Shown one piece after another: positions 9,022 through 18,025 of a stretch of DNA of 64,000 nucleotides. This DNA is from Streptomyces sp. PT12 (lineage in GTDB: Bacteria > Actinomycetota > Actinomycetes > Streptomycetales > Streptomycetaceae). The position numbers and the translations under genes are program-made. The stretch is taken from the NCBI RefSeq assembly GCF_003311645.1, contig NZ_QEST01000079.1:124001-188000 (forward strand), in the 5' to 3' direction. The first letter of the stretch is position 1. Every line of letters starts with the position of its first letter. Under the pieces are notes generated by a model, which saw nothing but the letters and a program-made list of their open reading frames with translations, was not told where the DNA came from and ran no database searches.

Positions 9022-10293
9022 TCAGGCCCCTTCGGCTCCGGCCCGCAGGGCCGTGGCGAGCGGCCCGGCCGTCTGGGTGATCTGCCACTCCCTGGCGCCG
9101 AGGCCGCGCAGCGCCTCGGCCACCGCGTCGGGCGCGGGCTCCTCCGGCGGCTCCCAGCACAGGCGCCGCACCACGTCGGGGGCCAGAAGGTTTTCCTGGG
9201 GGAGGCTCAGCTCCTCGGCGCGGGACGTCACCGCCGACCGGGCCGCGGAGAGCCGCGCCGCGGCGGCCGGGTCCTTCTCCGCCCACGCCCGCGGCGGCGG
9301 CGGCCCGCTGGCGGGCTGGCCTGGCTGCGGTAGCTCCGCCTCGGGCAGCGCCTTGGCCCGGTCGACGGCCGACTGCCAGTGCTGGAGCTGGCGGCGGCCC
9401 ATCCGGTGGCCGAATCCGTGTAGCGTCGCGAGCGTCCGCCAGTCGTGGGGCGACGCCTGCGCGGCGGCGATGATGGCCACGTCAGAGAGCACCTTGCCCG
9501 GCGAGAGATCGCGCTTCCTCGCCACCTGGTCCCTCGCGGTCCACAGCTCCCTGACCACCGCGAGCTGGCGGCGGCGGCGCACCTTGTGCACCCCCGAGGT
9601 GCGCCGCCACGGGTCCTTGCGCGGCGGCGGCGGGGGGGCGGCGACGATCGCGGCGAACTCCTCGATGGCCCACTCGAGCTTGCCCTGCCGCGCCAGCTCG
9701 TCCTCGAGGGCGTTCCTCAGGTCGACCAGCAGCTCCACGTCGAGCGCGGCATAGCGCAGCCACGGCTCGGGCAGCGGGCGGCTCGACCAGTCGACGGCGG
9801 AGTGACCTTTCTCCAGGCTGAACCCCAGCACCGTCTCCACCATCACGCCGAGCCCGACCCGCGCGAACCCGGCGAGCCGCCCGGCCAGCTCGGTGTCGAA
9901 CAGCCGGGTCGGCAGCATGCCTATGTCCCGCAGGCACGGCAGGTCCTGGGTGGCCGCGTGCAGCACCCACTCCTCGTCGGCCAGCACCCGCCCGAGCGCC
10001 GACAGGTCGGGGCAGGCGACGGGGTCGATCAGCGCCGTCCCCGCCCCCTCGCGTCGCAGCTGCACCAGATACGCCCGCTGCCCGTACCGGTACCCGGAGG
10101 CGCGCTCCGCGTCGACCGCCACCGGGCCGCGCCCCGCGGCGAACGCCTCGACCACGGCCCCGAGCGCCTCGACATCCGCGGTGACCGGCGGCACGCCCTC
10201 CCGCGGAGCCAGCAGGGGGACCGGCGCGGGACCCGACGGCTCGGGGGTAACGACTCCGGTGGCTGCTTCGGCGGTTTGCTGGGCGTCGGTCAC
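9022..10293 (-). CDS. rnd: ribonuclease D / HRDC-domain 3'-5' exonuclease
   Basis: A 423-residue protein. The N-terminal DEDD exonuclease domain (about residues 35-210) shows motif I VAVDAERASGYRYGQRAYLVQL (first acidic pair as D-x-E), the LHAATQDLPCL region and motif III YAALDVELL. An HRDC nucleic-acid-binding domain follows at about 240-310 (RRQLAVVRELWTARDQVARKRD). It trims 3' ends of stable RNAs such as tRNA precursors. The final 110 residues are less conserved. It lies downstream of whiI on the same strand, separated by a strong hairpin, so it probably has its own promoter in the 184-bp gap. Confidence 0.9.
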   Translation of the reverse strand: MTDAQQTAEAATGVVTPEPSGPAPVPLLAPREGVPPVTADVEALGAVVEAFAAGRGPVAVDAERASGYRYGQRAYLVQLRREGAGTALIDPVACPDLSALGRVLADEEWVLHAATQDLPCLRDIGMLPTRLFDTELAGRLAGFARVGLGVMVETVLGFSLEKGHSAVDWSSRPLPEPWLRYAALDVELLVDLRNALEDELARQGKLEWAIEEFAAIVAAPPPPPRKDPWRRTSGVHKVRRRRQLAVVRELWTARDQVARKRDLSPGKVLSDVAIIAAAQASPHDWRTLATLHGFGHRMGRRQLQHWQSAVDRAKALPEAELPQPGQPASGPPPPRAWAEKDPAAAARLSAARSAVTSRAEELSLPQENLLAPDVVRRLCWEPPEEPAPDAVAEALRGLGAREWQITQTAGPLATALRAGAEGA

Positions 10294-10378
10294 CTGTCAA
10301 GGGTAACTGTTGGGCTCACACATGTGACCTGGGGTGATGTCGGGGTTACGCGGCACGCCCGGGCCCCGGCACCACAAA

Positions 10379-10411
10379 CCCCCGGTACCCGCGCGAAGCG
10401 GGCACCGGGGG
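10379..10411 (-). terminator. strong GC hairpin terminating whiI
   Basis: The arms CCCCCGGT/ACCGGGGG flank an inner CCCGC/GCGGG stem around a GCGAA loop. It sits about 70 bp past the whiI stop and before the rnd start, which is the expected place for a rho-independent terminator in Streptomyces (no U-tract needed). Confidence 0.6.
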
Positions 10412-10477
10412 CGCGGCCGAGCCCGGCGGAGGAGGACAGGGCTCGGGGGACGGGGCTCGGGAGATCCCCGGGGGACC

Positions 10478-11137
10478 TCAGTGGATGATGCCGGTGCGCA
10501 GCGCGACGGCGACCATGCCCGCGCGGTCGCCCGTGCCCAGCTTGCGGGCGATGCGGGCCAGATGGCTCTTCACGGTGAGGGCCGAGAGCCCCATGGAGAC
10601 GCCGATCGCCTTGTTGGACTGGCCCTCGGCCACCAGGCGCAGCACCTCGACCTCGCGCCCCGAGAGCTCCCGGTACCCGCCCTGGTGCGCCGGGCCGCCT
10701 GGCTGGCGGCGGTGCATCCGGGAGGCGGCCCCGATGTGCGCGGCGCCGTGCCGGGTGGGTGGGCCGAGGTTGTTGCGGGTGCCGGTGACGACATAGCCCT
10801 TGACGCCACCGGCCAGGGCGTTGCGGACGGCGCCGATGTCGTCGGCGGCGGAGAGCGCCAGGCCGTTGGGCCAGCCCGCCGCCCTGGTCTCGGACAGCAG
10901 GGTGAGCCCCGAGCCGTCGGGGAGATGGACGTCGGCCACGCAGATGTCCCGTGGATTCGCGACGCGGGGCCGCGCCTCGGCGATGGACGACGCCTCGATC
11001 ACATCCCGCACACCGAGAGCCCACAGGTGGCGGGTCACGGTGGAACGGACCCGGGGGTCGGCCACGACGACCATGGCGGTGGGCTTGTTGGGGCGGTAGG
11101 CGACGAGGCTTGTGGGGTGCTCAAGAAGAACAGACAC
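10478..11137 (-). CDS. whiI: atypical response regulator WhiI (sporulation)
   Basis: A 219-residue protein with a receiver-like domain (about 20-140) and a C-terminal LuxR/NarL helix-turn-helix (about 155-212, LSGREVEVLRLVAEGQSNKA). The acidic pocket is defective: only D27 is present where two acidic residues are usual (VVVADPR). D69 at the phosphoacceptor site and K113 remain, and S96 replaces the usual Thr. This matches WhiI, an atypical regulator needed for sporulation septation that pairs with BldM in Streptomyces coelicolor. Gene order (rnd on one side, hemE on the other) agrees. GTG start with GGGAGG 4 bp upstream. A sigma-WhiG-like promoter lies 85-112 bp upstream, supporting the call. 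Confidence 0.85.
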   Translation of the reverse strand: MSVLLEHPTSLVAYRPNKPTAMVVVADPRVRSTVTRHLWALGVRDVIEASSIAEARPRVANPRDICVADVHLPDGSGLTLLSETRAAGWPNGLALSAADDIGAVRNALAGGVKGYVVTGTRNNLGPPTRHGAAHIGAASRMHRRQPGGPAHQGGYRELSGREVEVLRLVAEGQSNKAIGVSMGLSALTVKSHLARIARKLGTGDRAGMVAVALRTGIIH

Positions 11138-11221
11138 CGGGCCTCCCGGGTGGGATGGGGGACGGACGGAACCGACTCCGGGGGAGGAGTCGGGGCGATC
11201 CGGATGGAAGGGTCACTGACT

Positions 11222-11249
11222 CCTTCGGCACGAAGTCCCGGCGCCTTTA
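11222..11249 (-). promoter_or_regulatory. putative sigma-WhiG promoter of whiI
   Basis: On the minus strand: TAAA, 16 bp, then GCCGAAGG. The WhiG consensus (FliA-like) is TAAA, 15-16 bp, GCCGATAA. whiI is a known direct WhiG target in S. coelicolor. The predicted transcription start is about 78 nt before the whiI GTG. Confidence 0.7.
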
Positions 11250-11255
11250 GGGAAT

Positions 11256-11273
11256 GATCACGAACCGGTGATC
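11256..11273. promoter_or_regulatory. inverted repeat next to the whiI promoter
   Basis: GATCAC-N6-GTGATC is a perfect 6+6 dyad ending 7 bp upstream of the TAAA box of the putative WhiG promoter. Its position suits an operator for whiI. WhiI itself or a WhiI/BldM heterodimer are candidates; that assignment is inference. Confidence 0.4.
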
Positions 11274-11612
11274 CGGCATATAAAAAAAGAGAGATACGGC
11301 TGTGATCTGCGACGACATCGAAACCTGGACAACATGGACCGATTCGACGCCACTCGAACGCCGTTCACAGGCGCGTTGGACCATGGGGAAACCCCAGGGA
11401 CGACGCCCGTGATGCCGTGCCATCACGGCACTGGGTCTCCTCGGCCACTCGGGACGCACCGATCGCTCATCACGGCCGGACAGAAAAGCGAATCCCGCGC
11501 GGTCATCGACGACCGGTCAGGACCGGTCGGGACCACACGGGACCGGACGCCTCCGGAACGCCGGGCCGCGGCGGCGCGAGGCCCCGTGAACGGCGGCGTT
11601 CCCCCTCGTGTG

Positions 11613-12245
11613 TCAGACGGGCCGTGGGCCGCGGCGGCGGGGGAGCGCGGTCACGGCGGGGCCGCTCGACTCGGGCGGCAGCCCCGCGCACTGCGCGAGC
11701 AGGCCGCACCACGCCAGCAGGTGCGCCCCCACCTCGGTGGGGTCCACCGGCGTCCAGGAGGCCCGCAGCTCAAGCTCCGCCCGGGGCGGCTGGTCGCCAA
11801 GGCCCCCGAAGAAGCTCGAACCCGCCCTGGTCACCGTGCCGTTGGCCTCCCGGTGGGCCAGGCCGCGGCCGTCGAGCGCCTCCGTCAGCCATGACCAGGC
11901 CACCTCGGGCAGCAGCGGATCCGTGGCCAGCTCGGGGTCGAGGTCGGCCCGCGCCAGCGTCACCACGCGGAACTCCCCCCGCCACGAGGCGTCGCCCACC
12001 GGGTCGTGCAGCAGGACGAACCGGCCGTCCGCCAGCTCGTCGCCTTCCACGACCACGGCCGCGCTCAGCGCGTGCGCGAACGGCGCGAGGCGGCGCGGCG
12101 CGGGCAGCGGCGAGAGCGCCACCTCGGGGCGCGGGTGCGCCCCGCCGAGCGCGGTGACAGCCTGCCGGAAGGGAAGGGGGACCCCCGCGTCGGGGTCGGT
12201 CATATCTCCGGACTCCTCCGCCTGGTGGGTGCGAGACGCTGCCAT
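11613..12245 (-). CDS. DUF3000-family protein
   Basis: About 210 residues, cytoplasmic, matching the actinobacterial DUF3000 family: [17 protein letters not shown] at the start of the domain, [15 protein letters not shown] in the middle, and a conserved [18 protein letters not shown] near the end. Function unknown. It is divergent from hemE, and its conserved position beside the heme operon is the only functional hint. The ATG at 12245 is used; an ATG at 12203 with an AGGAG site upstream is an equally good start. Confidence 0.8.
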   Translation of the reverse strand: MAASRTHQAEESGDMTDPDAGVPLPFRQAVTALGGAHPRPEVALSPLPAPRRLAPFAHALSAAVVVEGDELADGRFVLLHDPVGDASWRGEFRVVTLARADLDPELATDPLLPEVAWSWLTEALDGRGLAHREANGTVTRAGSSFFGGLGDQPPRAELELRASWTPVDPTEVGAHLLAWCGLLAQCAGLPPESSGPAVTALPRRRGPRPV

Positions 12246-12336
12246 GGCCGGTAACCCTAGGCGCCCGCGCGTCCGCCAGGCGGGAGCCACACCCGGGGGC
12301 GCCGGTCATTCGACGGGCCATGGGAGACTTCTCCGT

Positions 12337-13368
12337 GTGACTGTGACCGACTCCCCCTTCCTGCGGGCCTGCCGCCGCGAACCGGTGCCGCACACTCCCG
12401 TCTGGTTCATGCGCCAGGCAGGGCGCTCCCTGCCCGAGTACCGCAAGGCACGGCAGGGAATCGCGATGCTCGACTCCTGTACGCGCCCCGAGTTGGTCAC
12501 CGAGATCACGCTCCAGCCCGTCCGCCGCCACCACGTCGACGCGGCCGTGTACTTCAGCGACATCGTCGTGCCCCTCAAGGCCATCGGCCTCGACCTCGAC
12601 ATCAAGCCGGGCGTCGGGCCCGTCGTCGCCGAGCCGATCCGCGGCCGCGCGGACCTGGAGCGGCTGCGGCCCCTCGAGCCCGACGACATCGGGTACATCA
12701 CCGAGGCCGTCCGCATGGTCACCGCCGAGCTGGGCGAGACGCCGCTGATCGGCTTCGCCGGCGCGCCGTTCACCCTGGCCAGCTATCTGGTCGAGGGCGG
12801 CCCCTCGCGCAACCACGAGCGCACCAAGGCCCTGATGTACGGGGACCCCGGGCTCTGGGCCGACCTGCTCGACCGGCTCGCGGACATCACCGCCACCTTT
12901 CTCTCCGTGCAGATCGAGGCGGGCGCTTCCGCCGTGCAGCTGTTCGACTCGTGGGTCGGCGCGCTGGCCCCCGCCGACTACCGGCGCGCGGTCCTGCCCG
13001 CGTCGTCCAAGGTGCTCGCGTCCGTCGCCCACCACGGCGTGCCCAGGATCCACTTCGGCGTCGGCACCGGCGAGCTGCTCGGGCCGCTCGGCGAGGCGGG
13101 CGCGGATGTCGTCGGCGTGGACTGGCGCGTTCCGCTCGACGAGGCCGCCCGCCGCGTCGGCCCAGGCAAGGCCCTCCAGGGGAACCTGGACCCGGCCGTG
13201 CTGTTCGCCCCGCCGCAGGTCGTCGAGGAGCAGGCGCGGCGCGTTCTCGACGCGGCGGCCGGCCTGCCGGGGCACATCTTCAACCTCGGCCACGGCGTCC
13301 TGCCCGACACCGACCCCGACACCCTCACCCGGCTCGTCGCCTACGTCCACGAGCGGACCGCCCGCTGA
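12337..13368 (+). CDS. hemE: uroporphyrinogen decarboxylase
   Basis: A 343-residue enzyme that removes four carboxyls from uroporphyrinogen III to give coproporphyrinogen III. The N-terminal signature [16 protein letters not shown] is intact, as is the [13 protein letters not shown] region. GTG at 12337 is preferred since GGGAGA lies 9 bp upstream; a second GTG 6 bp later is possible. First gene of a heme operon: hemY follows after 19 bp and hemQ after a further 68 bp. Confidence 0.95.
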   Translation: MTVTDSPFLRACRREPVPHTPVWFMRQAGRSLPEYRKARQGIAMLDSCTRPELVTEITLQPVRRHHVDAAVYFSDIVVPLKAIGLDLDIKPGVGPVVAEPIRGRADLERLRPLEPDDIGYITEAVRMVTAELGETPLIGFAGAPFTLASYLVEGGPSRNHERTKALMYGDPGLWADLLDRLADITATFLSVQIEAGASAVQLFDSWVGALAPADYRRAVLPASSKVLASVAHHGVPRIHFGVGTGELLGPLGEAGADVVGVDWRVPLDEAARRVGPGKALQGNLDPAVLFAPPQVVEEQARRVLDAAAGLPGHIFNLGHGVLPDTDPDTLTRLVAYVHERTAR

Positions 13369-13387
13369 CCAGCCCTGAGGTGCACCC

Positions 13388-14779
13388 ATGCATGTGATCG
13401 TCGTCGGCGGTGGCATCGCCGGGCTCGCCGCTGCCCATCGGCTGCTGGCCGCCGGGCTCCGCGTCACCGTGCTGGAGAGCGCGGACCGGTTGGGCGGCAA
13501 GCTGCGCACCGGGCACGTCGCGGGGGTCCGCGTGGACCTGGGCGCGGAGTCGATCCTGGCCCTGCGCCCCGAGGCCGTCGAGCTGGCCCGCGCCGTCGGG
13601 CTCGGCGACGCGATGCGCCCGCCCGCCGTGACCAGCGCGGCCATCTGGACCAGGGGCGCGCTGCGGCCCATGCCGCAGGGCCACGTCATGGGCGTCCCCG
13701 CCACGGCCGCCGCGCTCGCCGGGGTCCTCTCCGACGCGGGGCTCGCCCAGATCGCCCGCGACGCCGAGCTGCCCCCGCTCGAGGTCGGCGACGACGCGGC
13801 GGTCGGCGAGCTCGTCGCCGAGCGCATGGGCCACGAGGTCGTGGACCGCCTGATCGAGCCGCTGCTCGGCGGCGTCTACGCGGGCGACGCCTACCGCATC
13901 TCGCTGCGCTCGGCCGTGCCCAAGCTGTGGGAGGCCGCCCGCGAGCACGACTCGCTGCTGGCCGCCGTGCGGGCCGTGCAGCGGCAGGGGAGCGAACGGG
14001 CGCCCGGCGGGCCGGTGTTCACCGGCATCGACGGCGGCATCGGCACGCTGGCCGAGGCGGTCGCGGCCGACTGCCGCGCCAGGGGCGCCTCGCTGGAGAC
14101 CGGGGTCGCGGTGACCGGGCTGCGCCGCACGGCCCGCGGCTTCGCCGCGGCGCTCGGCGACGGGCGTTCCCTTGCGGCCGACGGCGTCGTCCTGGCCACC
14201 CCCGCGGGCCCAGCGGCCCGGCTGCTGGCCGCCGAGGCGCCCGCCGCGGCGCGCGAGCTCGCGGGCGTCGAGTACGCGTCCATGGCGATCGTCACCCTGG
14301 CGTTCCGCCGCGCCGACCTGGGCAGGCTGCCGCGCGGCAGCGGCTTCCTCGTGCCCGCGGTGGACGGGCGGACGATCAAGGCGGCGACGTTCACCAGCGG
14401 CAAGTGGGACTGGGCGGCGGCCGCCGACCCCGACCTCTTCGTCCTGCGCGCCTCGATCGGGCGCCATGGCGAGGACGGGCCGCTCGGCTGGGACGACGCC
14501 GATCTGATCCGCGCCGCCATCGACGACCTCGTGGAGGCCGCGGGCCTGCCAACCAAGCCGGTGGACGCGCTGGTCACCCGCTGGCGTGACGCGCTTCCCC
14601 AGTACACGGTCGGGCATGGCGCGCGCGTCGCGCGGGCCCGCAGCTTCCTGGCCTCGCTGCCCGAGGTGCGCCTGTGCGGCGCGGCGTACGACGGCGTCGG
14701 CATCCCCGCGTGCGTCGCCAGCGCCACCGCCGCCGTCACGGACCTGCTGCGCGTGCCGCCGATCGCGCCCGCCGACTGA
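13388..14779 (+). CDS. hemY: coproporphyrinogen III oxidase, HemY/HemG type (CgoX)
   Basis: A 463-residue FAD-dependent amine-oxidase-fold enzyme. The N-terminal dinucleotide-binding motif is [17 protein letters not shown] (GxGxxG) with [13 protein letters not shown] after it. The C-terminal FAD contact is [17 protein letters not shown]. Such genes are often annotated as protoporphyrinogen oxidase. In actinobacteria, which use the coproporphyrin-dependent route, the enzyme oxidises coproporphyrinogen III to coproporphyrin III, and the adjacent hemQ supports that reading. It lies in an operon with hemE and hemQ. Confidence 0.92.
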   Translation: MHVIVVGGGIAGLAAAHRLLAAGLRVTVLESADRLGGKLRTGHVAGVRVDLGAESILALRPEAVELARAVGLGDAMRPPAVTSAAIWTRGALRPMPQGHVMGVPATAAALAGVLSDAGLAQIARDAELPPLEVGDDAAVGELVAERMGHEVVDRLIEPLLGGVYAGDAYRISLRSAVPKLWEAAREHDSLLAAVRAVQRQGSERAPGGPVFTGIDGGIGTLAEAVAADCRARGASLETGVAVTGLRRTARGFAAALGDGRSLAADGVVLATPAGPAARLLAAEAPAAARELAGVEYASMAIVTLAFRRADLGRLPRGSGFLVPAVDGRTIKAATFTSGKWDWAAAADPDLFVLRASIGRHGEDGPLGWDDADLIRAAIDDLVEAAGLPTKPVDALVTRWRDALPQYTVGHGARVARARSFLASLPEVRLCGAAYDGVGIPACVASATAAVTDLLRVPPIAPAD

Positions 14780-14847
14780 CGCGGCCGCTCAAGGGCCATG
14801 CCCCACCCTGGCGGTGGCGGGCCAGGACGAGGCGGGAGAATAGCCGC

Positions 14848-15558
14848 ATGACAGCCGTACCCGAGAAGTCCGTCGGCAAGCGCGCCGCGGAGCTCAACGA
14901 GACCATCCGCTACACCCTCTGGTCGGTCTTCGCGCTGCGGGAGCCGCTGCCCGATGACCGCGTGGGGTTCTCGGAGGAAGTGACCGACCTTTTCGCGCAG
15001 TTGGCGGCCAAGGACGTCACCGTGCGCGGCACCTACGACGTCTCGGGGCTGCGCGCCGACGCCGACCTGATGATCTGGTGGCACGCGGCCACGGCCGAGG
15101 CGCTCCAGGAGGCGTACAACCGCTTCCGCCGCACGCGCCTGGGCCGGGCCCTCACGCCCGTCTGGTCGAACATGGCCCTGCACCGGCCCGCGGAGTTCAA
15201 CAAGTCGCACATCCCCGCGTTCCTCGCCGACGAGACGCCGCGCGACTATGTGAGCGTCTACCCGTTTGTGCGGTCCTACGAGTGGTATCTGCTGCCCGAC
15301 GAGGACCGCCGCAGGATGCTCGCCGACCATGGCCGGATGGCCCGCGGCTACCCCGATGTCAGGGCGAACACCGTGGCGTCGTTCTCGCTCGGCGACTACG
15401 AGTGGATCCTGGCGTTCGAGGCGGACGAGCTGCACCGCATCGTGGATCTGATGCGGCACCTGCGCGGCTCCGAGGCGCGGCGGCATGTGCGGGAGGAAGT
15501 CCCGTTCTTCACCGGCCGCCGCCGCCCCGTCGCCGAGCTGGTCGCGGGCCTCGCCTGA
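14848..15558 (+). CDS. hemQ: coproheme decarboxylase (HemQ/ChdC)
   Basis: A 236-residue chlorite-dismutase-fold protein. It oxidatively decarboxylates two propionates of coproheme with peroxide to give heme b, the last step of the coproporphyrin-dependent pathway. Typical elements are [13 protein letters not shown] near the N-terminus, the [12 protein letters not shown] strand carrying the catalytic Tyr region, and [20 protein letters not shown] carrying the proximal His region. A GGCGGGAGA site precedes the ATG. Third gene of the heme operon. The ferrochelatase (cpfC) is not in the window. Confidence 0.95.
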   Translation: MTAVPEKSVGKRAAELNETIRYTLWSVFALREPLPDDRVGFSEEVTDLFAQLAAKDVTVRGTYDVSGLRADADLMIWWHAATAEALQEAYNRFRRTRLGRALTPVWSNMALHRPAEFNKSHIPAFLADETPRDYVSVYPFVRSYEWYLLPDEDRRRMLADHGRMARGYPDVRANTVASFSLGDYEWILAFEADELHRIVDLMRHLRGSEARRHVREEVPFFTGRRRPVAELVAGLA

Positions 15559-15577
15559 ACGCCTGGGCCCCGTGGGC

Positions 15578-16510
15578 TCAGCCGCCTCCCCCTCCGCAGC
15601 CGCCTCCTCCTCCGCAGCCGCCTCCTCCTCCGCAGCCGCCTCCTCCTCCGCAGCCGCTGCCCCCGCCGCAGCCGCTGCCCCCGCCGCCGTCGCTCCCGCC
15701 TCCGCCGTCGTGGCCGAAGCCACCGCCCCCGCAGCCGTTACCCCAGGAGGCGGTGCTCGACGCGCTGCTTGATGGGGTGGTGGAGGCGGCCGCGGCCGGG
15801 TTCGCCAGCTGGGCCCGCAGCGCCGCGTCCGTTATGGCCGCGGTGCCGCCGATGGCCATCAGGCCCGCCATGCCGCCTCCGGGGAACGGCTCACCGCGCC
15901 GCATCTCCACCAGCAGCGCGCGCCCGCTGTCCGTGAGGCGGTCGCCGTCCAGGAGCCGGGGCGCCAGCCCGGTGCCGATGCCGAGCGCGAGCTCGGAGCC
16001 GATCAGCAGCCACAGTGTGAGCGGCGAGTCGGAGAAGACCAGCCCGAGCGCCCCGATGAACAGCCCGTCGAACGCCACGAGCATGTTGATCCGCGCCGCG
16101 CGGCGCCATGGCCGCCACAGTTGGGGCGGCCACATCAGCCCCCGCTCGCTCAGCCGGTCGCCGATCCGCTGCACCGGTGGGCTGTAGATGAGCGCGGAGC
16201 GCGCGGTCCTGAGCGGCACCTTCCAGTTCGAGCACACGGTCAGCAGCTGGCGTTCCAGGTCGTCGTCGGCGATCGGCTGCCCGACGCGCACGGCGCCGCC
16301 CTTGACGGTGATCCGCTTCTTGTCCCGCATCACGCAGATGACGGTGTCCGCCACCCGCGCGGGCCCGCCGGACAGGAACGCCGCCTCGTAGAGCGTGTAC
16401 GACATATCCCCGGTGGCGCCCGGCAGTCGGCTCAGCCTGAGCCTGCGGTACAGCAGGTGCAGCAGCGCGAGCGGCACGGCAGCGAAGGCCACCGTGATCA
16501 GTACGGTCAT
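15578..16510 (-). CDS. TIGR04222-domain membrane protein with a Gly/Cys repeat tail
   Basis: A 310-residue protein. An N-terminal hydrophobic segment (about residues 1-17) is followed by a soluble TIGR04222-type domain (about 20-125, GDMSYTLYEAAFLSGG; RDKKRITVKGGAV). Two membrane segments come next (about 140-180), then a linker with MAGLMAIGGTAAITDAAL. From residue 256 on it is almost pure glycine with cysteines at 260, 281, 287, 293, 299 and 305, the last five exactly six residues apart. Start at an ATG with GGGGGAG upstream. It is the last gene of a three-gene minus-strand set behind a DUF692/MNIO enzyme and its small partner. Members of this family commonly end in such low-complexity tails and their function is unknown. 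The tail looks like a substrate for cysteine modification (inference). Confidence 0.85.
   Translation of the reverse strand: MTVLITVAFAAVPLALLHLLYRRLRLSRLPGATGDMSYTLYEAAFLSGGPARVADTVICVMRDKKRITVKGGAVRVGQPIADDDLERQLLTVCSNWKVPLRTARSALIYSPPVQRIGDRLSERGLMWPPQLWRPWRRAARINMLVAFDGLFIGALGLVFSDSPLTLWLLIGSELALGIGTGLAPRLLDGDRLTDSGRALLVEMRRGEPFPGGGMAGLMAIGGTAAITDAALRAQLANPAAAASTTPSSSASSTASWGNGCGGGGFGHDGGGGSDGGGGSGCGGGSGCGGGGGCGGGGGCGGGGGCGGGGG
15581..15670. repeat. 18-bp tandem repeats coding the Gly/Cys tail
   Basis: Near-perfect 18-bp units (GCAGCCGCCTCCTCCTCC on the plus strand) encode the C-terminal CGGGGG hexapeptides of the membrane protein. The codon pattern is almost unchanged between units, which suggests recent copy-number change in the tail. 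Confidence 0.85.
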
Positions 16511-16522
16511 GATTGCTCCCCC

Positions 16523-16582
16523 TTCATCCGCGGCTTCATCCGCGGCTTCATCCGCGGCCTCATCCGTGGCTTTGTCCGCGGC
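16523..16582. repeat. five degenerate 12-bp tandem repeats
   Basis: Units of TTCATCCGCGGC: three perfect, then CTCATCCGTGGC and TTTGTCCGCGGC. They span the gap between the small partner gene and the membrane-protein start and run into the 3' end of the partner gene, whose TGA stop lies inside one unit. Confidence 0.85.
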
Positions 16583-17018
16583 CGCGCAGCAGCCGCGCGA
16601 GGCGGCCCTTTCGCGCGGGGTGGTCCGCGTGTGCGCGCAGCCACCGTTCGAGCCGCTGCCGCTCAGGGCCTGGCGGCAGCCGGTCCCCGGCCAGCACGTG
16701 GCGCGCGAGACCGATGGCGTCCTGCCGGTAGCCACCGGTCAGCGGCGTCGCACCGGCGTAGGCGAGGGCCGCGGCCCGGTAGCCCTCGCCCATGATCTCC
16801 GGCAGCTCGGGCGCGATCCTGGCCAGGACCCCGGCGCGCTTGGCCGCGAGGGCCTGCCGCTGGATCCGTATCCGCCGAGGGTCGAAGCCGTCGGGCACCG
16901 GGCCGCCCGCCGTGAGCGCGGTGAGCAACGCGGCCTGCGCGATCGCCAGCCGCCGCCTGGCCGCCTCGACGTCCGCCGCCGCCTCGTCCGCCGCGGTGCC
17001 GCTTCCGCGCTCAGCCAT
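16560..17018 (-). CDS. small partner protein of the MNIO enzyme (DUF2063-like)
   Basis: A 152-residue soluble, Arg/Ala-rich protein with no catalytic motif. The stretch [19 protein letters not shown] followed by [20 protein letters not shown] resembles the N-terminal part of DUF2063-type partners that sit beside DUF692 enzymes and help bind the substrate peptide. Its ATG lies within the last 8 bp of the MNIO gene, so the two are translationally coupled. It ends in a basic tail ([14 protein letters not shown]). The family call is by context and weak sequence likeness; the gene itself is firm. Confidence 0.7.
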   Translation of the reverse strand: MAERGSGTAADEAAADVEAARRRLAIAQAALLTALTAGGPVPDGFDPRRIRIQRQALAAKRAGVLARIAPELPEIMGEGYRAAALAYAGATPLTGGYRQDAIGLARHVLAGDRLPPGPERQRLERWLRAHADHPARKGRLARLLRGRGQSHG

Positions 17019-17844
17019 GGCGCACCCCTTCCGCCACGGCCCTGATCGCGGCCAGCTCGTCCGCCAGCTCGGCCAGCGGCGGGAACGCCTCGTCCCGTTC
17101 GAGCAGCACCCCCGGCGGCGCCACCCGGTCGCACAGCTGCTCGAGCACGGCGAGCACCTGCGGCGGTACGGGGTGCGCGTGGCTGTCGTGCCACACCCCG
17201 TCCTGTTCGACGCCCCCGGCCACGTGCACATACGCCAGCGCGTCGAGCGGCAGCGCGTCCAGCGCCTCGGCCGGGTCCTCGCCCCGGTTGACGTGGTTGG
17301 TGTGCAGGTTGGCCACGTCGATCAGCAGCCCGACGCCCGTGCGCTCCACCAGCTCGGCCAGGAACTGCCCCTCCGTCAGCTCGTCGCCGGGCCAGGCGAA
17401 GAGCGCCGCGATGTTCTCGAGCGCCAGCGGAACGGGCAGCGCGTCCTGCGCGATGCGCACGTTCGCGCACAACACGTCGAGCGCGTCCCTCGTGCGCGGC
17501 ACGGGCAGCAGGTGCCCGGCTTCGAGCGCGGGCGTGCCGGTCAGCGCGCCCCCCGCCCGCACGAACGCGATGTGCTCGGTCACCAGCGGCGCGTCCAGCG
17601 CCTCCGCGACGTGCGCCAGCTCCACGAGCCGCCGCGGCGATGGCCGCTCGGCCCCGCCGAGCCCCAGCGAGACGCCGTGCGGCACGACCGCCGTGCCCCG
17701 GCGCCGCAGCCGCTGAAGGCCATCGGGCAGGTGGTCGGCGCACACGTTCTCCGCGACCACCTCGACCCAGTCGATGCCAGGCAACTCCTCGATGCCGTCC
17801 GCGATATCGGGACGCCACCCGATGCCCGTCCCCAGCCTCCCCAT
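17011..17844 (-). CDS. MNIO-family enzyme (DUF692, multinuclear non-heme iron oxidase)
   Basis: A 277-residue TIM-barrel protein of the DUF692/MbnB/TglH family. The usual metal-binding residues all appear present: H56 (VVPHGVSL), E90-H91 (VTEHIAF), E143 (ALENIA), D176/N179/H181/H184 (DVANLHTNH), H207 (YVHVAGG), D220/H222/H224 (HDSHAHP) and E249/D251 (LERDEAF). Known members use two or three irons to modify Cys, Asp or other residues of ribosomal peptides, for example oxazolone/thioamide formation in methanobactin. ATG at 17844 is chosen for a GGGGAGG site 6 bp upstream. It heads the operon with the partner and the Gly/Cys membrane protein. Confidence 0.88.
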   Translation of the reverse strand: MGRLGTGIGWRPDIADGIEELPGIDWVEVVAENVCADHLPDGLQRLRRRGTAVVPHGVSLGLGGAERPSPRRLVELAHVAEALDAPLVTEHIAFVRAGGALTGTPALEAGHLLPVPRTRDALDVLCANVRIAQDALPVPLALENIAALFAWPGDELTEGQFLAELVERTGVGLLIDVANLHTNHVNRGEDPAEALDALPLDALAYVHVAGGVEQDGVWHDSHAHPVPPQVLAVLEQLCDRVAPPGVLLERDEAFPPLAELADELAAIRAVAEGVRHG

Positions 17845-18025
17845 GCGCGCCTCCCCGTGTCCGTCGCGTGACAGTGTTGTCTCCCTGCTCATGGGACGGG
17901 AATCACGCGGCGTTCGGTTCAGAGCTGCTTCTGAGGTTCGGCACCGAGGAGCCCTGCCAGGGCGAGCGGCGTGGTCACCATCCGCACCGGCTCAAGGGGC
18001 ACCGGGTTCAAAACGGGCACCGGGC

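Larger units (their letters stand above)
11138..11612. other. 475-bp intergenic region between whiI and the DUF3000 gene
   Basis: This gap carries the whiI regulatory sites (11222-11273) and a locally A/T-rich patch with a run of seven A at about 11283-11289. At 11510-11529 there is a perfect dyad, CGACCGGTC/GACCGGTCG with a 2-bp centre, which could terminate the DUF3000 transcript. No coding frame with support was found. Confidence 0.6.

Noticed and set aside
11510-11529. Perfect GC-rich dyad considered as a regulator site for whiI
   Set aside because: It lies about 260 bp upstream of the whiI promoter and just past the DUF3000 stop, so a terminator role is more likely.
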